A stretch of 64,000 bases of DNA from an uncultured Sphingomonadaceae bacterium (GTDB taxonomy: Bacteria; Pseudomonadota; Alphaproteobacteria; Sphingomonadales; Sphingomonadaceae). Position numbers and translations under genes: made by a program. Numbering within the stretch: position 1 is the stretch's first letter; the number at the start of each line of letters is the position of its first letter. Of the stretch, positions 18,959-26,270 are shown piece after piece. Under the pieces are notes generated by a model. That model had not been told where the DNA came from. It made no database searches and saw nothing but the letters and a program-made list of their open reading frames with translations. Location of the stretch: positions 124,001-188,000 of the forward strand of contig CAMYJW010000005.1 of the NCBI GenBank assembly GCA_947258815.1, given 5' to 3'.

Positions 18959-19897
18959 ATGACAGCTTCCTCCACTCTGAACCGCAGCGCCGCCATCGCC
19001 AGCATTTCGGTCGCGCTGTTTCTGGTCGCGCTGAAGATCTGGGCCGCGTGGACCACGGGGTCTACAGCGATGCTTGGCAGCCTCGCGGATACCGCGCTTG
19101 ACCTGATCGCGAGTCTGGCCACTTTGGCGGGTGTCTGGATCGCCGCGCAGCCGGCAGACGAAAAACATCGCTTCGGCCATGGCAAGGCCGAAGCCATTGC
19201 GGCGATGTTTCAGGTGGTCCTGATCTCCATTTCCGCCCTTGGAATTGCCGCGCATGCTATCGAAAGACTGATCGTCGGCGCGCGGCCGGAAGCGGCAGTG
19301 AACGGCATCGGCGTCTCGCTGGTTGCCATCCTCGTGACGCTTGGCTTGCTGATATGGCAACGCCACGTAATCGCGCGCACCGGCAGCCTCGCGATAGAGA
19401 CGGACCACGCGCATTATCAGTCAGACCTGTTCCTCAACCTTGCGGTGATCGCGGCACTGGCGCTTGATCGCTATGCCGGTTTTGCCGGGGCCGATCCCCT
19501 GTTCGGCATCGCCATCGCGGCCTGGCTTGGCCGCGGAGCCTGGAAGGCTTCGCAGCGGGCCATAGATCAGTTGATGGACCACGAATGGCCAGAGGAAAAG
19601 AAAGCGCTGTTGCTTGATGCCATCGCCCGCAATCCCGATTTGCGCGGCGTGCATGATTTGCGCACCCGCACTTCGGGCAACCGCGATTTCGTGCAATTCC
19701 ATGTGTGGGTCGATCCGAACATGACGGTGCAGGAAGCGCACACCGTGATGGATGACATCGAGGATCGGCTGCTGGCTGAATTTCCCGATATCGAGATTCT
19801 GATCCATCCCGATCCCGAAGGCCTTGTCGATGAAGAGGGGATGGCTGCTGAGGACGTGTTGCCTGCCGATGCGGCGGGAAGCCCCGCCAACCCATGA
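18959..19897 (+). CDS. Cation diffusion facilitator (FieF/CzcD-type) metal exporter
   Basis: Proton-coupled exporter of divalent metals (Zn, Fe or similar) in the inner membrane, 312 residues. Seen: six predicted membrane helices, the metal-site pairs DTALD in helix 2 and HYQSD in helix 5, the FGHGKAEAIAAMFQ loop, and a C-terminal cytoplasmic ferredoxin-like domain with HVWVDPNMTVQEAH. The ATG at 18959 was chosen because it directly follows pdxH; the open frame upstream only shadows that gene. Its stop overlaps the next start by ATGA. Confidence 0.9.
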   Translation: MTASSTLNRSAAIASISVALFLVALKIWAAWTTGSTAMLGSLADTALDLIASLATLAGVWIAAQPADEKHRFGHGKAEAIAAMFQVVLISISALGIAAHAIERLIVGARPEAAVNGIGVSLVAILVTLGLLIWQRHVIARTGSLAIETDHAHYQSDLFLNLAVIAALALDRYAGFAGADPLFGIAIAAWLGRGAWKASQRAIDQLMDHEWPEEKKALLLDAIARNPDLRGVHDLRTRTSGNRDFVQFHVWVDPNMTVQEAHTVMDDIEDRLLAEFPDIEILIHPDPEGLVDEEGMAAEDVLPADAAGSPANP

Positions 19898-20691
19898 CCG
19901 GTCCGGTGCCATACTGGCATGTCGATGCCTTTTCGGCCGAGCCGTTTTCCGGCAATCCCGCGGCGGTGATGATCCTTGGCGCGTGGCCGGAAGACAGTGT
20001 GCTTCAGGCGATCGGCGCGGAACACAATTTTGCCGAAACCGCGTTTCTGGTGCGTGATGAAACCGGCGCGGCGGACTGGGAGCTGCGCTGGTTCACGCCA
20101 ACGGTCGAGATTCAGTTATGCGGCCATGCGACGCTTGCTGCGGGCCATGTCCTGCTGGGGCGCGAACCCGGAAAGAGCGCCGTGCGGTTTTGCACGCGCA
20201 AGGCCGGAACGCTTGAAGTCAGGCGGCTTGGGCTCGGCTATGAAGTCGGCCTGCCTGCCATTCCGGCCAAGCCGGGCAGCTGGCCCGAAGCGGCGTTGGC
20301 GTTGGGGGCACAGCCTCGCGAGACATGGCGGCACCCCGACGGATACAACCTGTTCCTGTATGAGAACGAAGCTCAAGTGAAAGCCATTGCGCCCGATCTT
20401 GCGGCACTGGCAGCGCTGGGCCCTGACTTGTTCATTGTCACGGCACCGGGCGATCGGACGGATATTGTCAGCCGTGTTTTCGTCCCCGGTTCAGGCGTAG
20501 ATGAAGACGCGGTGACCGGATCGGCTCATGCGGTGCTTACGCCATACTGGACCGGCCGACTGGGCAGAAACGCGTTCAGCGCTTTTCAGGCCTCGCAGCG
20601 GGGCGGGCATGTGGCATGCCGCCTTGATGGCGATCGCGCCTGGCTGGGCGGAGACTGTGTAACGATCGTTGAGGGGCGTTTTCTTGTCTAG
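19894..20691 (+). CDS. PhzF family isomerase/epimerase-like protein
   Basis: Member of the PhzF/diaminopimelate-epimerase fold family, 265 residues. Seen: VDAFSAEPFSGNPAAV at the N-terminus, the catalytic-Glu block NFAETAFL, LCGHATLAAGHVL, and EDAVTGSAHAVLTPYW in the second half; all are family hallmarks. The substrate is unknown, and this is not evidence for phenazine synthesis, as no other phz gene is near. It is coupled to the metal transporter by a four-base overlap. Its stop touches the repeat array at 20693. Confidence 0.9.
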   Translation: MTGPVPYWHVDAFSAEPFSGNPAAVMILGAWPEDSVLQAIGAEHNFAETAFLVRDETGAADWELRWFTPTVEIQLCGHATLAAGHVLLGREPGKSAVRFCTRKAGTLEVRRLGLGYEVGLPAIPAKPGSWPEAALALGAQPRETWRHPDGYNLFLYENEAQVKAIAPDLAALAALGPDLFIVTAPGDRTDIVSRVFVPGSGVDEDAVTGSAHAVLTPYWTGRLGRNAFSAFQASQRGGHVACRLDGDRAWLGGDCVTIVEGRFLV

Positions 20692-20692
20692 T

Positions 20693-20850
20693 GCGTTTTC
20701 CGTTCAAGCTGACGCGAACGAAAAAGCAGCGCTCATGCGCCGCGCGGGCTTTTCGCGTTTTCCGTTCAAGCTGACGCGAACGAGAAAGCAGCACTCATGT
20801 GCCGCGCGGGCTTTGGGGCGTTTTCCGATCCGAATTGATCGCAAAATGCT
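20693..20850. repeat. Interspersed repeat, copies B1 and B2 in tandem, with hairpin
   Basis: Two head-to-tail units (20693-20754 and 20755-20817) starting GCGTTTTCCGTTCAAGCTGACG, closely matching copy A at 15289. They are followed by the hairpin GCGTTTTCCGATC-CGAATT-GATCGCAAAATGC (about 20816-20850), which has a few non-Watson-Crick pairs compared with the perfect one in copy A. The array fills the whole space between the phzF-like stop and the TAG of the minus-strand hydrolase. Confidence 0.8.
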
Positions 20851-21981
20851 CTAGCTTTCGGGATAGAGCGCGATCAGATCGCCCAACGTATCGCGCAGGG
20901 CAGGAAATTCCTCAATCTGCGTATGGCCAACGCGCACCACCACCAGCTTCTGCCGCGGCGAGCCGATCACATACTGCCCGAGAAATCCCATACAGGCGAA
21001 CAGGTCTTCCGGTGCCTTGCCGGGGAAAAGCACTTGCGGGCCTTCGGTTTGCGGTCGGTTGAGCCACAGTTGCGCGCCATATCCGGGGTTACGCGGCGAT
21101 GGTGTGCGCATGAACTCGATCCATCGGCGCGGAACCACCTGTGCACCGCGAACCGATCCCTTGTGGCGCAGAAATTCACCCAGCTTGCCCCAGTCGCGCG
21201 CGCTGGCGTGTATCGTTCCCGAACCGATCAGAGTGCCCGCCGCATCGAATTCAGGCACCATCGAATCCATCCCGGCAGGTTCGAACAGGCGGGTTCGCAG
21301 GTAATCGGAAACGAGTTTGCGGCGCCGTTCCGGGTCGGTGCTGGATGTCAGGGCATGCCCGGCAAGGTCTGACAGGATAATCGTCGTGGCCGAGGAATAC
21401 TTGAACGTGCTGCCCGGTTCGGCCTCAAGCGGTTGCGCCTCCGCATGGGCGGCCATGTCGTCGCGACCGGAAAGGAACAGCATCTGCGCGGTGTGCGAGG
21501 TGTGGGGCGGATCGGCCAGTTCGGCATGGCGCAGCCCTGATCGCATCTGAAGCAGTTGTTTGAGCGTTATCTCGCCGCGCGGATCGCCGGACCGCTGCCA
21601 CGCCGGGACTGGCGCGGATTCGTTAAGGCGCAACCGGCCATCGCTGACCAGCAAGCCGATCATGATCCCTGTCACGCATTTGGACATCGACCAGCCGACG
21701 AACCGCGTGTCCTTGTCAAACCCTTCGGCATATCGTTCCGCAACAATTCGTCCGCCGCGCCTGACAATCAACGCGCGGGTTTCGCCCACCCGTTCGGTAT
21801 CGAACACGCGATCAATCGCGCGGGCCAGCTGTTCACGCGCTGCCCCCGGATTTTCGGCGATTGCATCGAGCGATTCGCGGCTGGGCGGAGCGGGCGGCGG
21901 TGACGCCGGTCCGCCGCTGCATCCAAGCAGGGTTGGCAGCGCCAGCAAGGGCAGGATAAGGGAGAGGCAGCGGGTCAACAT
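20851..21981 (-). CDS. Serine hydrolase, class C beta-lactamase-like, lipoprotein
   Basis: Probable outer-membrane or periplasmic hydrolase of the penicillin-binding-protein/class C fold. Seen from the ATG at 21981: a lipoprotein signal ending in LLGC (lipobox), the nucleophile motif SMSK in GWSMSKCVTG, the second-motif equivalent YSS in FKYSSATT, GTIHASARDWGKLGEF, and a C-terminal VVVRVGHTQ strand in place of KTG. The set fits an esterase or amidohydrolase-like member rather than a resistance enzyme. The frame is open to 22029, but the later ATG gives the better signal peptide and avoids overlap with the divergent gene. Confidence 0.85.
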   Translation of the reverse strand: MLTRCLSLILPLLALPTLLGCSGGPASPPPAPPSRESLDAIAENPGAAREQLARAIDRVFDTERVGETRALIVRRGGRIVAERYAEGFDKDTRFVGWSMSKCVTGIMIGLLVSDGRLRLNESAPVPAWQRSGDPRGEITLKQLLQMRSGLRHAELADPPHTSHTAQMLFLSGRDDMAAHAEAQPLEAEPGSTFKYSSATTIILSDLAGHALTSSTDPERRRKLVSDYLRTRLFEPAGMDSMVPEFDAAGTLIGSGTIHASARDWGKLGEFLRHKGSVRGAQVVPRRWIEFMRTPSPRNPGYGAQLWLNRPQTEGPQVLFPGKAPEDLFACMGFLGQYVIGSPRQKLVVVRVGHTQIEEFPALRDTLGDLIALYPES

Positions 21982-22028
21982 GACGCGGTCCGTGATGCGC
22001 AAGGGCAGAGAAGATAGCAACTGTTTCA

Positions 22029-22382
22029 ATGGCCAAGTCCAGACAGATTCATCGGCCCGTGGGAAAACGGCGAACAGTTCGCCGGGTTCTGCTCGCCGGT
22101 GCGCTGGTTGCGCTTGCCGCGCTGGCCTGGTTCTGGAGCGCTCTTGATGTGCGGGCTACGGCCGCTGCCGCCTATGGCGCGCGCGTCGCCTGTTCATGCC
22201 GTTACCTTGCCGCTCGCCCGCTTGACCATTGCCGCAAGGATTTCATGCCCGGAATGGGAATACTGATGCTGTCGGAAGATGCAGAGGCGAAAAGCGTGAC
22301 CGCCACTTTCCCGTTGGTGGCAAGCCAGACGGCGACCTGGCGGAACGGGCCGGGGTGCGTTCTTGAACCGTGGAGTGACTGA
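22029..22382 (+). CDS. Conserved hypothetical protein with one N-terminal membrane anchor
   Basis: 117 residues, not assigned to a named family. Seen: a basic N-terminus (KSRQIHRPVGKRRTVRR), a single membrane helix (about 19-40), then a small exported domain with several Cys (CSCRYLAARPLDHCRKDF, GPGCVLEPW) that may form disulfides in the periplasm. It is divergent from the serine hydrolase and convergent with mnmA, 18 bases away. The balanced codon use and the anchor plus Cys pattern support a real gene. Confidence 0.65.
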   Translation: MAKSRQIHRPVGKRRTVRRVLLAGALVALAALAWFWSALDVRATAAAAYGARVACSCRYLAARPLDHCRKDFMPGMGILMLSEDAEAKSVTATFPLVASQTATWRNGPGCVLEPWSD

Positions 22383-22400
22383 ACGCGCGGCCCGCCCGTT

Positions 22401-23570
22401 TCAGGTTTGCGATGCGGGCTCGGTCGAATCGATCCAGCCACCGCCGACAACGCGATCGCCGGCATAGAGCACTGCCGCCTGTCCGGGCGCCACACCATAT
22501 TCAGGGCTGGTGAACCGGATCGTTGTTTCCAGCCCATCGCCAAGCGGGCCTTCAAGGCTGATCGGAACCGGCTTTGACAATGAACGCACTTTTGCCGTCA
22601 GCGGGCTGTCCGGAAGCGGGCCGATGCGATTGGTCTGGGTGATTCGCGCCGCACGTACGGCCAGCAGATGTCTTGGCCCGACAATCACCCGGCGCGATCC
22701 GGCGTCGATTCCGGTAACATATAGCGGTTCTGGCTGACCGCCGATATCCAGCCCGCGGCGCTGGCCGACGGTATAATGAATGACGCCGCGATGCGTTCCA
22801 AGCGTTTCCCCGCTGATCGCGTGCACGATCTCTCCAGGCGCATCGCCAGCGGGCCTGATCGCGCGCACAACCTTGGCATAATCGCCATCGGGCACGAAGC
22901 AGATGTCCTGGCTGTCCGGCTTGCCGGCGACGGCGAGCTGCGCGCTGTCCGCGATTCGCCGGACTTCCGTCTTGGGCAGGCCGCCGAGAGGAAATCGCAG
23001 GAAATCGAGCTGATCTTCGGTTGTGGCGTAAAGGAAATAGCTTTGATCGCGCGCCGGATCGGTGGCGCGAAACAGCTCTGGCCCGGCAAGCCCTTCGCTG
23101 CGCCGGACGTAATGTCCTGTCGCCAGACAATCGGCCCCAAGCTCCCTAGCCATGGTCAGCAAATCGGTAAACTTCGGCCCCATGTTGCAGCGAATGCAGG
23201 GGATTGGCGTGCGGCCCTCAAGATAGTCGTCGGCGAAGCGCTCAACCACCTCTTCGCGGAACTGCGATTCGTGGTCGAACACGTAATGCGCGATGCCCAG
23301 CCGGTCTGCCACCGCGCGGGCGTCGCGAATGTCGTCTCCCGCGCAACACGCGCCTTTCCGCCCGGTTGCGGCGCCATAGTCATATAGCTGAAGCGTGATC
23401 CCGATCACTTCCGCGCCGCTTGCCGCGGCCAGTGCGGCAACAACGGAGCTGTCCACGCCGCCCGACATGGCGACGACGATTCGCCGTGCGCGCAGTGGCC
23501 CGGAAAGCTGAAACAGGGCCTCGAAATCGAGGCCGTCAAGGTGTGCGGAAGCAGTCATCTGGAAGGCCAT
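22401..23570 (-). CDS. mnmA: tRNA-specific 2-thiouridylase MnmA
   Basis: Makes the 2-thio group of s2U34 in the tRNAs for Lys, Glu and Gln, using persulfide sulfur and ATP. Seen: the PP-loop AMSGGVDSS near the N-terminus, the catalytic Cys in IPCIRCN, the second Cys in [29 protein letters not shown], and the C-terminal beta barrel. The frame is open up to 23693, but homology to the family begins just before the PP-loop. I use the ATG at 23570; the ATG at 23558 is equally possible, as neither has a clear ribosome site. Confidence 0.93.
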   Translation of the reverse strand: MAFQMTASAHLDGLDFEALFQLSGPLRARRIVVAMSGGVDSSVVAALAAASGAEVIGITLQLYDYGAATGRKGACCAGDDIRDARAVADRLGIAHYVFDHESQFREEVVERFADDYLEGRTPIPCIRCNMGPKFTDLLTMARELGADCLATGHYVRRSEGLAGPELFRATDPARDQSYFLYATTEDQLDFLRFPLGGLPKTEVRRIADSAQLAVAGKPDSQDICFVPDGDYAKVVRAIRPAGDAPGEIVHAISGETLGTHRGVIHYTVGQRRGLDIGGQPEPLYVTGIDAGSRRVIVGPRHLLAVRAARITQTNRIGPLPDSPLTAKVRSLSKPVPISLEGPLGDGLETTIRFTSPEYGVAPGQAAVLYAGDRVVGGGWIDSTEPASQT

Positions 23571-23679
23571 ATAGGGAATGTGCAAAAGAACGAACAGGGG
23601 GCGAAGGCAACCGGGATCGGAGGCATGGGCATTTGCGTGATCGGCGGGCTGATCGGGGCCCGTTTTCGGTATCGAACGA

Positions 23680-23717
23680 TTAACTATCCTCAACGGCAGG
23701 TAAACCGGCCCTTTACC
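23680..23717. promoter_or_regulatory. Possible CtrA-like site and inverted repeat upstream of the sciP pair
   Basis: TTAA-N7-CAAC at 23680-23694 resembles the CtrA site TTAA-N7-TTAA with the second half degraded. Just downstream, GGTAAA (23699-23704) and TTTACC (23712-23717) form a perfect inverted repeat with a 7-base spacer. Both lie 35-70 bases before the first gene of the sciP operon. The link to CtrA is inference. Confidence 0.35.
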
Positions 23718-23751
23718 TCGCTTTGACTAACCGTGCCGTATAGGCGCTGTC

Positions 23752-24072
23752 ATGGATATCGCGTTTGAAAAGAATTTGTCGTCGCATCGCTCGGGGATGA
23801 TCGGGTCGCCGGAAGGTGACGTGCATCCCGAATGGGCCGGACTGTTTGCCCGTTTGCGCGCAGCGCAGCACACCTGGCAGACACTGGACCGGCAAGCCGC
23901 CGAAGATCTCGCCCGTGCATGTGGCAGTTTCGACAAGGATGCGGCCAGATGCATCGGCCTGTTCGGCGATTCGTTACGATCGGTTAACCCAGTAGATTCA
24001 GCCAATCGAAATGGCAGTCGGGACATTGAGGTGGATGTCGCCGGCCCAAGCAGCACCGGCGATAGAGGGTAA
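23752..24072 (+). CDS. Hypothetical protein preceding sciP
   Basis: 106 residues, no domain recognised. It is soluble, with no signal peptide or membrane segment. The first two thirds look structured (HPEWAGLFARLRAAQHTWQTLD, Cys at about 57 and 67) and the end is polar and probably disordered. The stop is two bases before the sciP ATG, so the two are almost certainly co-transcribed and the protein may belong to the same cell-cycle circuit; this is inferred from position only. Confidence 0.6.
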   Translation: MDIAFEKNLSSHRSGMIGSPEGDVHPEWAGLFARLRAAQHTWQTLDRQAAEDLARACGSFDKDAARCIGLFGDSLRSVNPVDSANRNGSRDIEVDVAGPSSTGDRG

Positions 24073-24074
24073 AG

Positions 24075-24374
24075 ATGATCGAAAATCAAAAGATCCGCCC
24101 CGCCCAGGTGATCGGGCCACTCGGCGAACCGCTTACGCTGGATTCGCTTCCCCCGCCGAGCACGACCCGGTGGGTGGTCCGTCGCAAGGCGGAAGTCGTC
24201 GCAGCCGTCAATGGCGGCCTGCTGACAATCGACGAAGTGTGTGAACGTTATCAGCTTACGCTTGAAGAGTTCGCATCGTGGCAGCGCGCGGTGGACCGGT
24301 CCGGCATGCAGGGTCTGCGCGTCACGCGCATCCAGCACTATCGCGACCTTTACGAGCGCCAGCAGAAATACTGA
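24075..24374 (+). CDS. sciP: DUF1153/SciP-type CtrA inhibitory regulator
   Basis: 99 residues matching the DUF1153 family, whose Caulobacter member SciP binds DNA with, and restrains, the cell-cycle regulator CtrA. Seen: GPLGEPLTLDSLPPPSTTRWVVRRKAEVV followed by a helix-turn-helix (about 50-80: GLLTIDEVCERYQLTLEEFASWQRAV) and a basic C-terminus. Length and pattern match the whole family. Regulation by CtrA is expected by analogy; a degenerate TTAA-N7 site lies upstream of the preceding gene. Confidence 0.85.
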   Translation: MIENQKIRPAQVIGPLGEPLTLDSLPPPSTTRWVVRRKAEVVAAVNGGLLTIDEVCERYQLTLEEFASWQRAVDRSGMQGLRVTRIQHYRDLYERQQKY

Positions 24375-24410
24375 TCTGAATTCCGACCGTTTTCCAGATT
24401 GATAGCACGG

Positions 24411-24436
24411 TGTCGCCCTTCCGATGAGGGGCGACA
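24411..24436 (+). terminator. Hairpin after sciP
   Basis: TGTCGCCC (24411-24418) pairs with GGGCGACA (24429-24436) across a 10-base loop, 37 bases after the sciP stop. No T-run follows, so intrinsic termination would be weak. Confidence 0.4.
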
Positions 24437-24511
24437 ATCGCGATTCGAATCGCTAGGACTCCCTTCTGTGGTCGGGCATAAAGCCTCCGACCGTGATTGC
24501 AGGAGGAAAAA

Positions 24512-24772
24512 ATGGGCTGGATTGCGACAGTTATACTTGGCGGCATCGCTGGCTGGCTGGCCAGCATGGTGATGAACCGTGATGCTTCGATGGGCATTTT
24601 CTGGAATATCGTGGTTGGTGTGATTGGCGGCCTGATCGGCAGCACAATCGGAAATTACACTGGTTTTCTGACCACCGATGCCGGCTGGACCATGTATCTG
24701 GTGACAGCCGTTGTCGGAGCGATCGTGCTGCTTGGCGTGATCAATCTTGTTCAGCGCGGCAAAGTGCGCTGA
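24512..24772 (+). CDS. GlsB/YeaQ/YmgE family small membrane protein
   Basis: 86-residue inner-membrane protein of the transglycosylase-associated/GlsB family, often stress-induced, molecular role unknown. Seen: three hydrophobic segments rich in Gly (ILGGIAGWLASMVM, IVVGVIGGLIGSTIG, YLVTAVVGAIVLLGVI) and a basic end. The ATG at 24512 has an AGGAGG ribosome site (24501-24506) at ideal distance. It stands alone, with a strong terminator at 24808. Confidence 0.88.
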   Translation: MGWIATVILGGIAGWLASMVMNRDASMGIFWNIVVGVIGGLIGSTIGNYTGFLTTDAGWTMYLVTAVVGAIVLLGVINLVQRGKVR

Positions 24773-24807
24773 TCGCACAACCGGGTATCAACGCCGGACG
24801 ATTGGAC

Positions 24808-24845
24808 CGGGCCGGGGCGATATTCGCTCTGGCCCGTTCGTTTTT
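24808..24845 (+). terminator. Strong intrinsic terminator after the GlsB-like gene
   Basis: A 13-bp stem (24808-24820 with 24824-24836, two G-U pairs) closes a TAT loop and is followed by TTCGTTTTT. This is a textbook intrinsic terminator 36 bases after the stop. Confidence 0.85.
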
Positions 24846-25057
24846 GCCGGTTTCTGATATTTCGACCGCTTGACGTGCCGGGAATTTACACAGCAAGGTT
24901 AGTTTGCGTTGTGATTCATCCCCAGCCCGTATATGGCTGGCGCAAGATAAAGTCCGGGTGGTTTGTTGCCGAATGGTTCGCAACAGACAATTGCCGTTAG
25001 AGAGGTTCTGGCCACAACGCTCAGGCTTGAGATGCAGTGGCTTTTGCAGTGATCGCG

Positions 25058-26257
25058 ATGAACTACGACACGAAGATCGATACCACGGACGATAATGAGG
25101 GCGAAAGCGCTCTTGATCCGCTTGACCAGTCCGCCGGCGAAGGCGGTCAGCAATCCGCGCGCCGGTTATGGATCATCGGCGCTGTGGTGGCGGCGATCAT
25201 CATCAGTCTGTGGTTCTTCAATAACCGGTCCGGCCAGACCAAATTCGGGCAGGACATTCCTAGTCAGGCTCCGGCCGTCACGGTCATTACGCCTGGCAAG
25301 AGCACAATCACCGGCCAGATCGAAGCAACCGGAACGCTGGCCGCCCGACGCGAACTTCCGGTTGGCGTTGTCGGCGATGGCGGCCAGGTCAGCCGCGTGC
25401 TGGTGGAGCCGGGCGACTGGGTAAAAGCCGGGCAGGTGCTGGCGCTGATCGATCGTTCGGTCCAGACACAGCAGCAGGCCAGCCTTGCGGCGCAAGTGCA
25501 GGTTGCGCAGGCGGATGCACGGCTGGCGCAGTCAAATCTTGACCGTGCGCTGAAACTTGTCGACCGGGGCTTTATCTCGAAGGCCGATGTGGACCGGCTG
25601 ACGGCAACACGCGATGCCGCCAGTGCGCGTGTCCGGGTGACGCAGGCGCAACTTTCCGAAATGCGCGCACGCACCAACCGGCTCAACATCGTAGCCCCCG
25701 CAGCCGGGCTGGTGCTGGAACGCAATATTGAACCGGGGCAAGTCGTCGGCCCTGGCTCGGGCGTGCTGTTTCGCGTCGCCAAGGGCGGCGAGATGGAGCT
25801 TATGGCGGACCTTAGCGAGGATGATCTGACGAAAGTTTCCGCTGGCGTATCGGCTGATGTAACGCCGGTCGGCTCAGGCGAGAGCTTTACGGGGCAGGTC
25901 TGGCAGGTCTCCCCGGTTATCGATCCCAATGACCGTCAGGGCGCGGTGCGGATTGCGCTGTCCTACGCGCCGGACTTGCGGCCGGGCGGCTTTGCGACGG
26001 TCAGAATCTCGACCGGCGCACTGGTTGCGCCGATGTTGCCCGAATCGGCGGTGCATTCCGATGAGGCAGGCAGCTATGTCTATATTGTCGGCAAGGACAA
26101 CAAGGTCGCGCGACGCGATGTGCGCATCGGCAGCATTACGGCCGATGGAATTATTATTGCGGAGGGGCTTTCGGGCCCGGAAAAGGTCGTCCTGCGCGCC
26201 GGGGCATTCCTTTCAGCCGGTGAGACGGTGAAGCCCACTCTGGTAAAGCCGTCCTGA
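25058..26257 (+). CDS. RND efflux periplasmic adaptor (membrane fusion protein)
   Basis: Links the RND pump encoded next to it to an outer-membrane channel. Seen: a cytoplasmic N-terminus, one membrane helix (about residues 38-60 of this start), a barrel-sandwich/lipoyl half (TGTLAARRELPVGVVGDGGQVSRVLVEPG), an alpha-hairpin rich in Ala and Gln (about 130-200), a second lipoyl half (NIVAPAAGLVLERNIEPGQ), and beta-barrel and membrane-proximal domains. The ATG at 25058 was preferred to the upstream GTG codons. The pump gene starts 13 bases after the stop, so they form one operon. No outer-membrane channel gene is adjacent. Confidence 0.9.
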   Translation: MNYDTKIDTTDDNEGESALDPLDQSAGEGGQQSARRLWIIGAVVAAIIISLWFFNNRSGQTKFGQDIPSQAPAVTVITPGKSTITGQIEATGTLAARRELPVGVVGDGGQVSRVLVEPGDWVKAGQVLALIDRSVQTQQQASLAAQVQVAQADARLAQSNLDRALKLVDRGFISKADVDRLTATRDAASARVRVTQAQLSEMRARTNRLNIVAPAAGLVLERNIEPGQVVGPGSGVLFRVAKGGEMELMADLSEDDLTKVSAGVSADVTPVGSGESFTGQVWQVSPVIDPNDRQGAVRIALSYAPDLRPGGFATVRISTGALVAPMLPESAVHSDEAGSYVYIVGKDNKVARRDVRIGSITADGIIIAEGLSGPEKVVLRAGAFLSAGETVKPTLVKPS

Positions 26258-26270
26258 GGCGGGCTGTCGC

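Noticed and set aside
20692-20854. The repeat array as a small protein gene
   Set aside because: Short frames arise in all phases of the repeat and none has a ribosome site; the conserved feature is the DNA hairpin.
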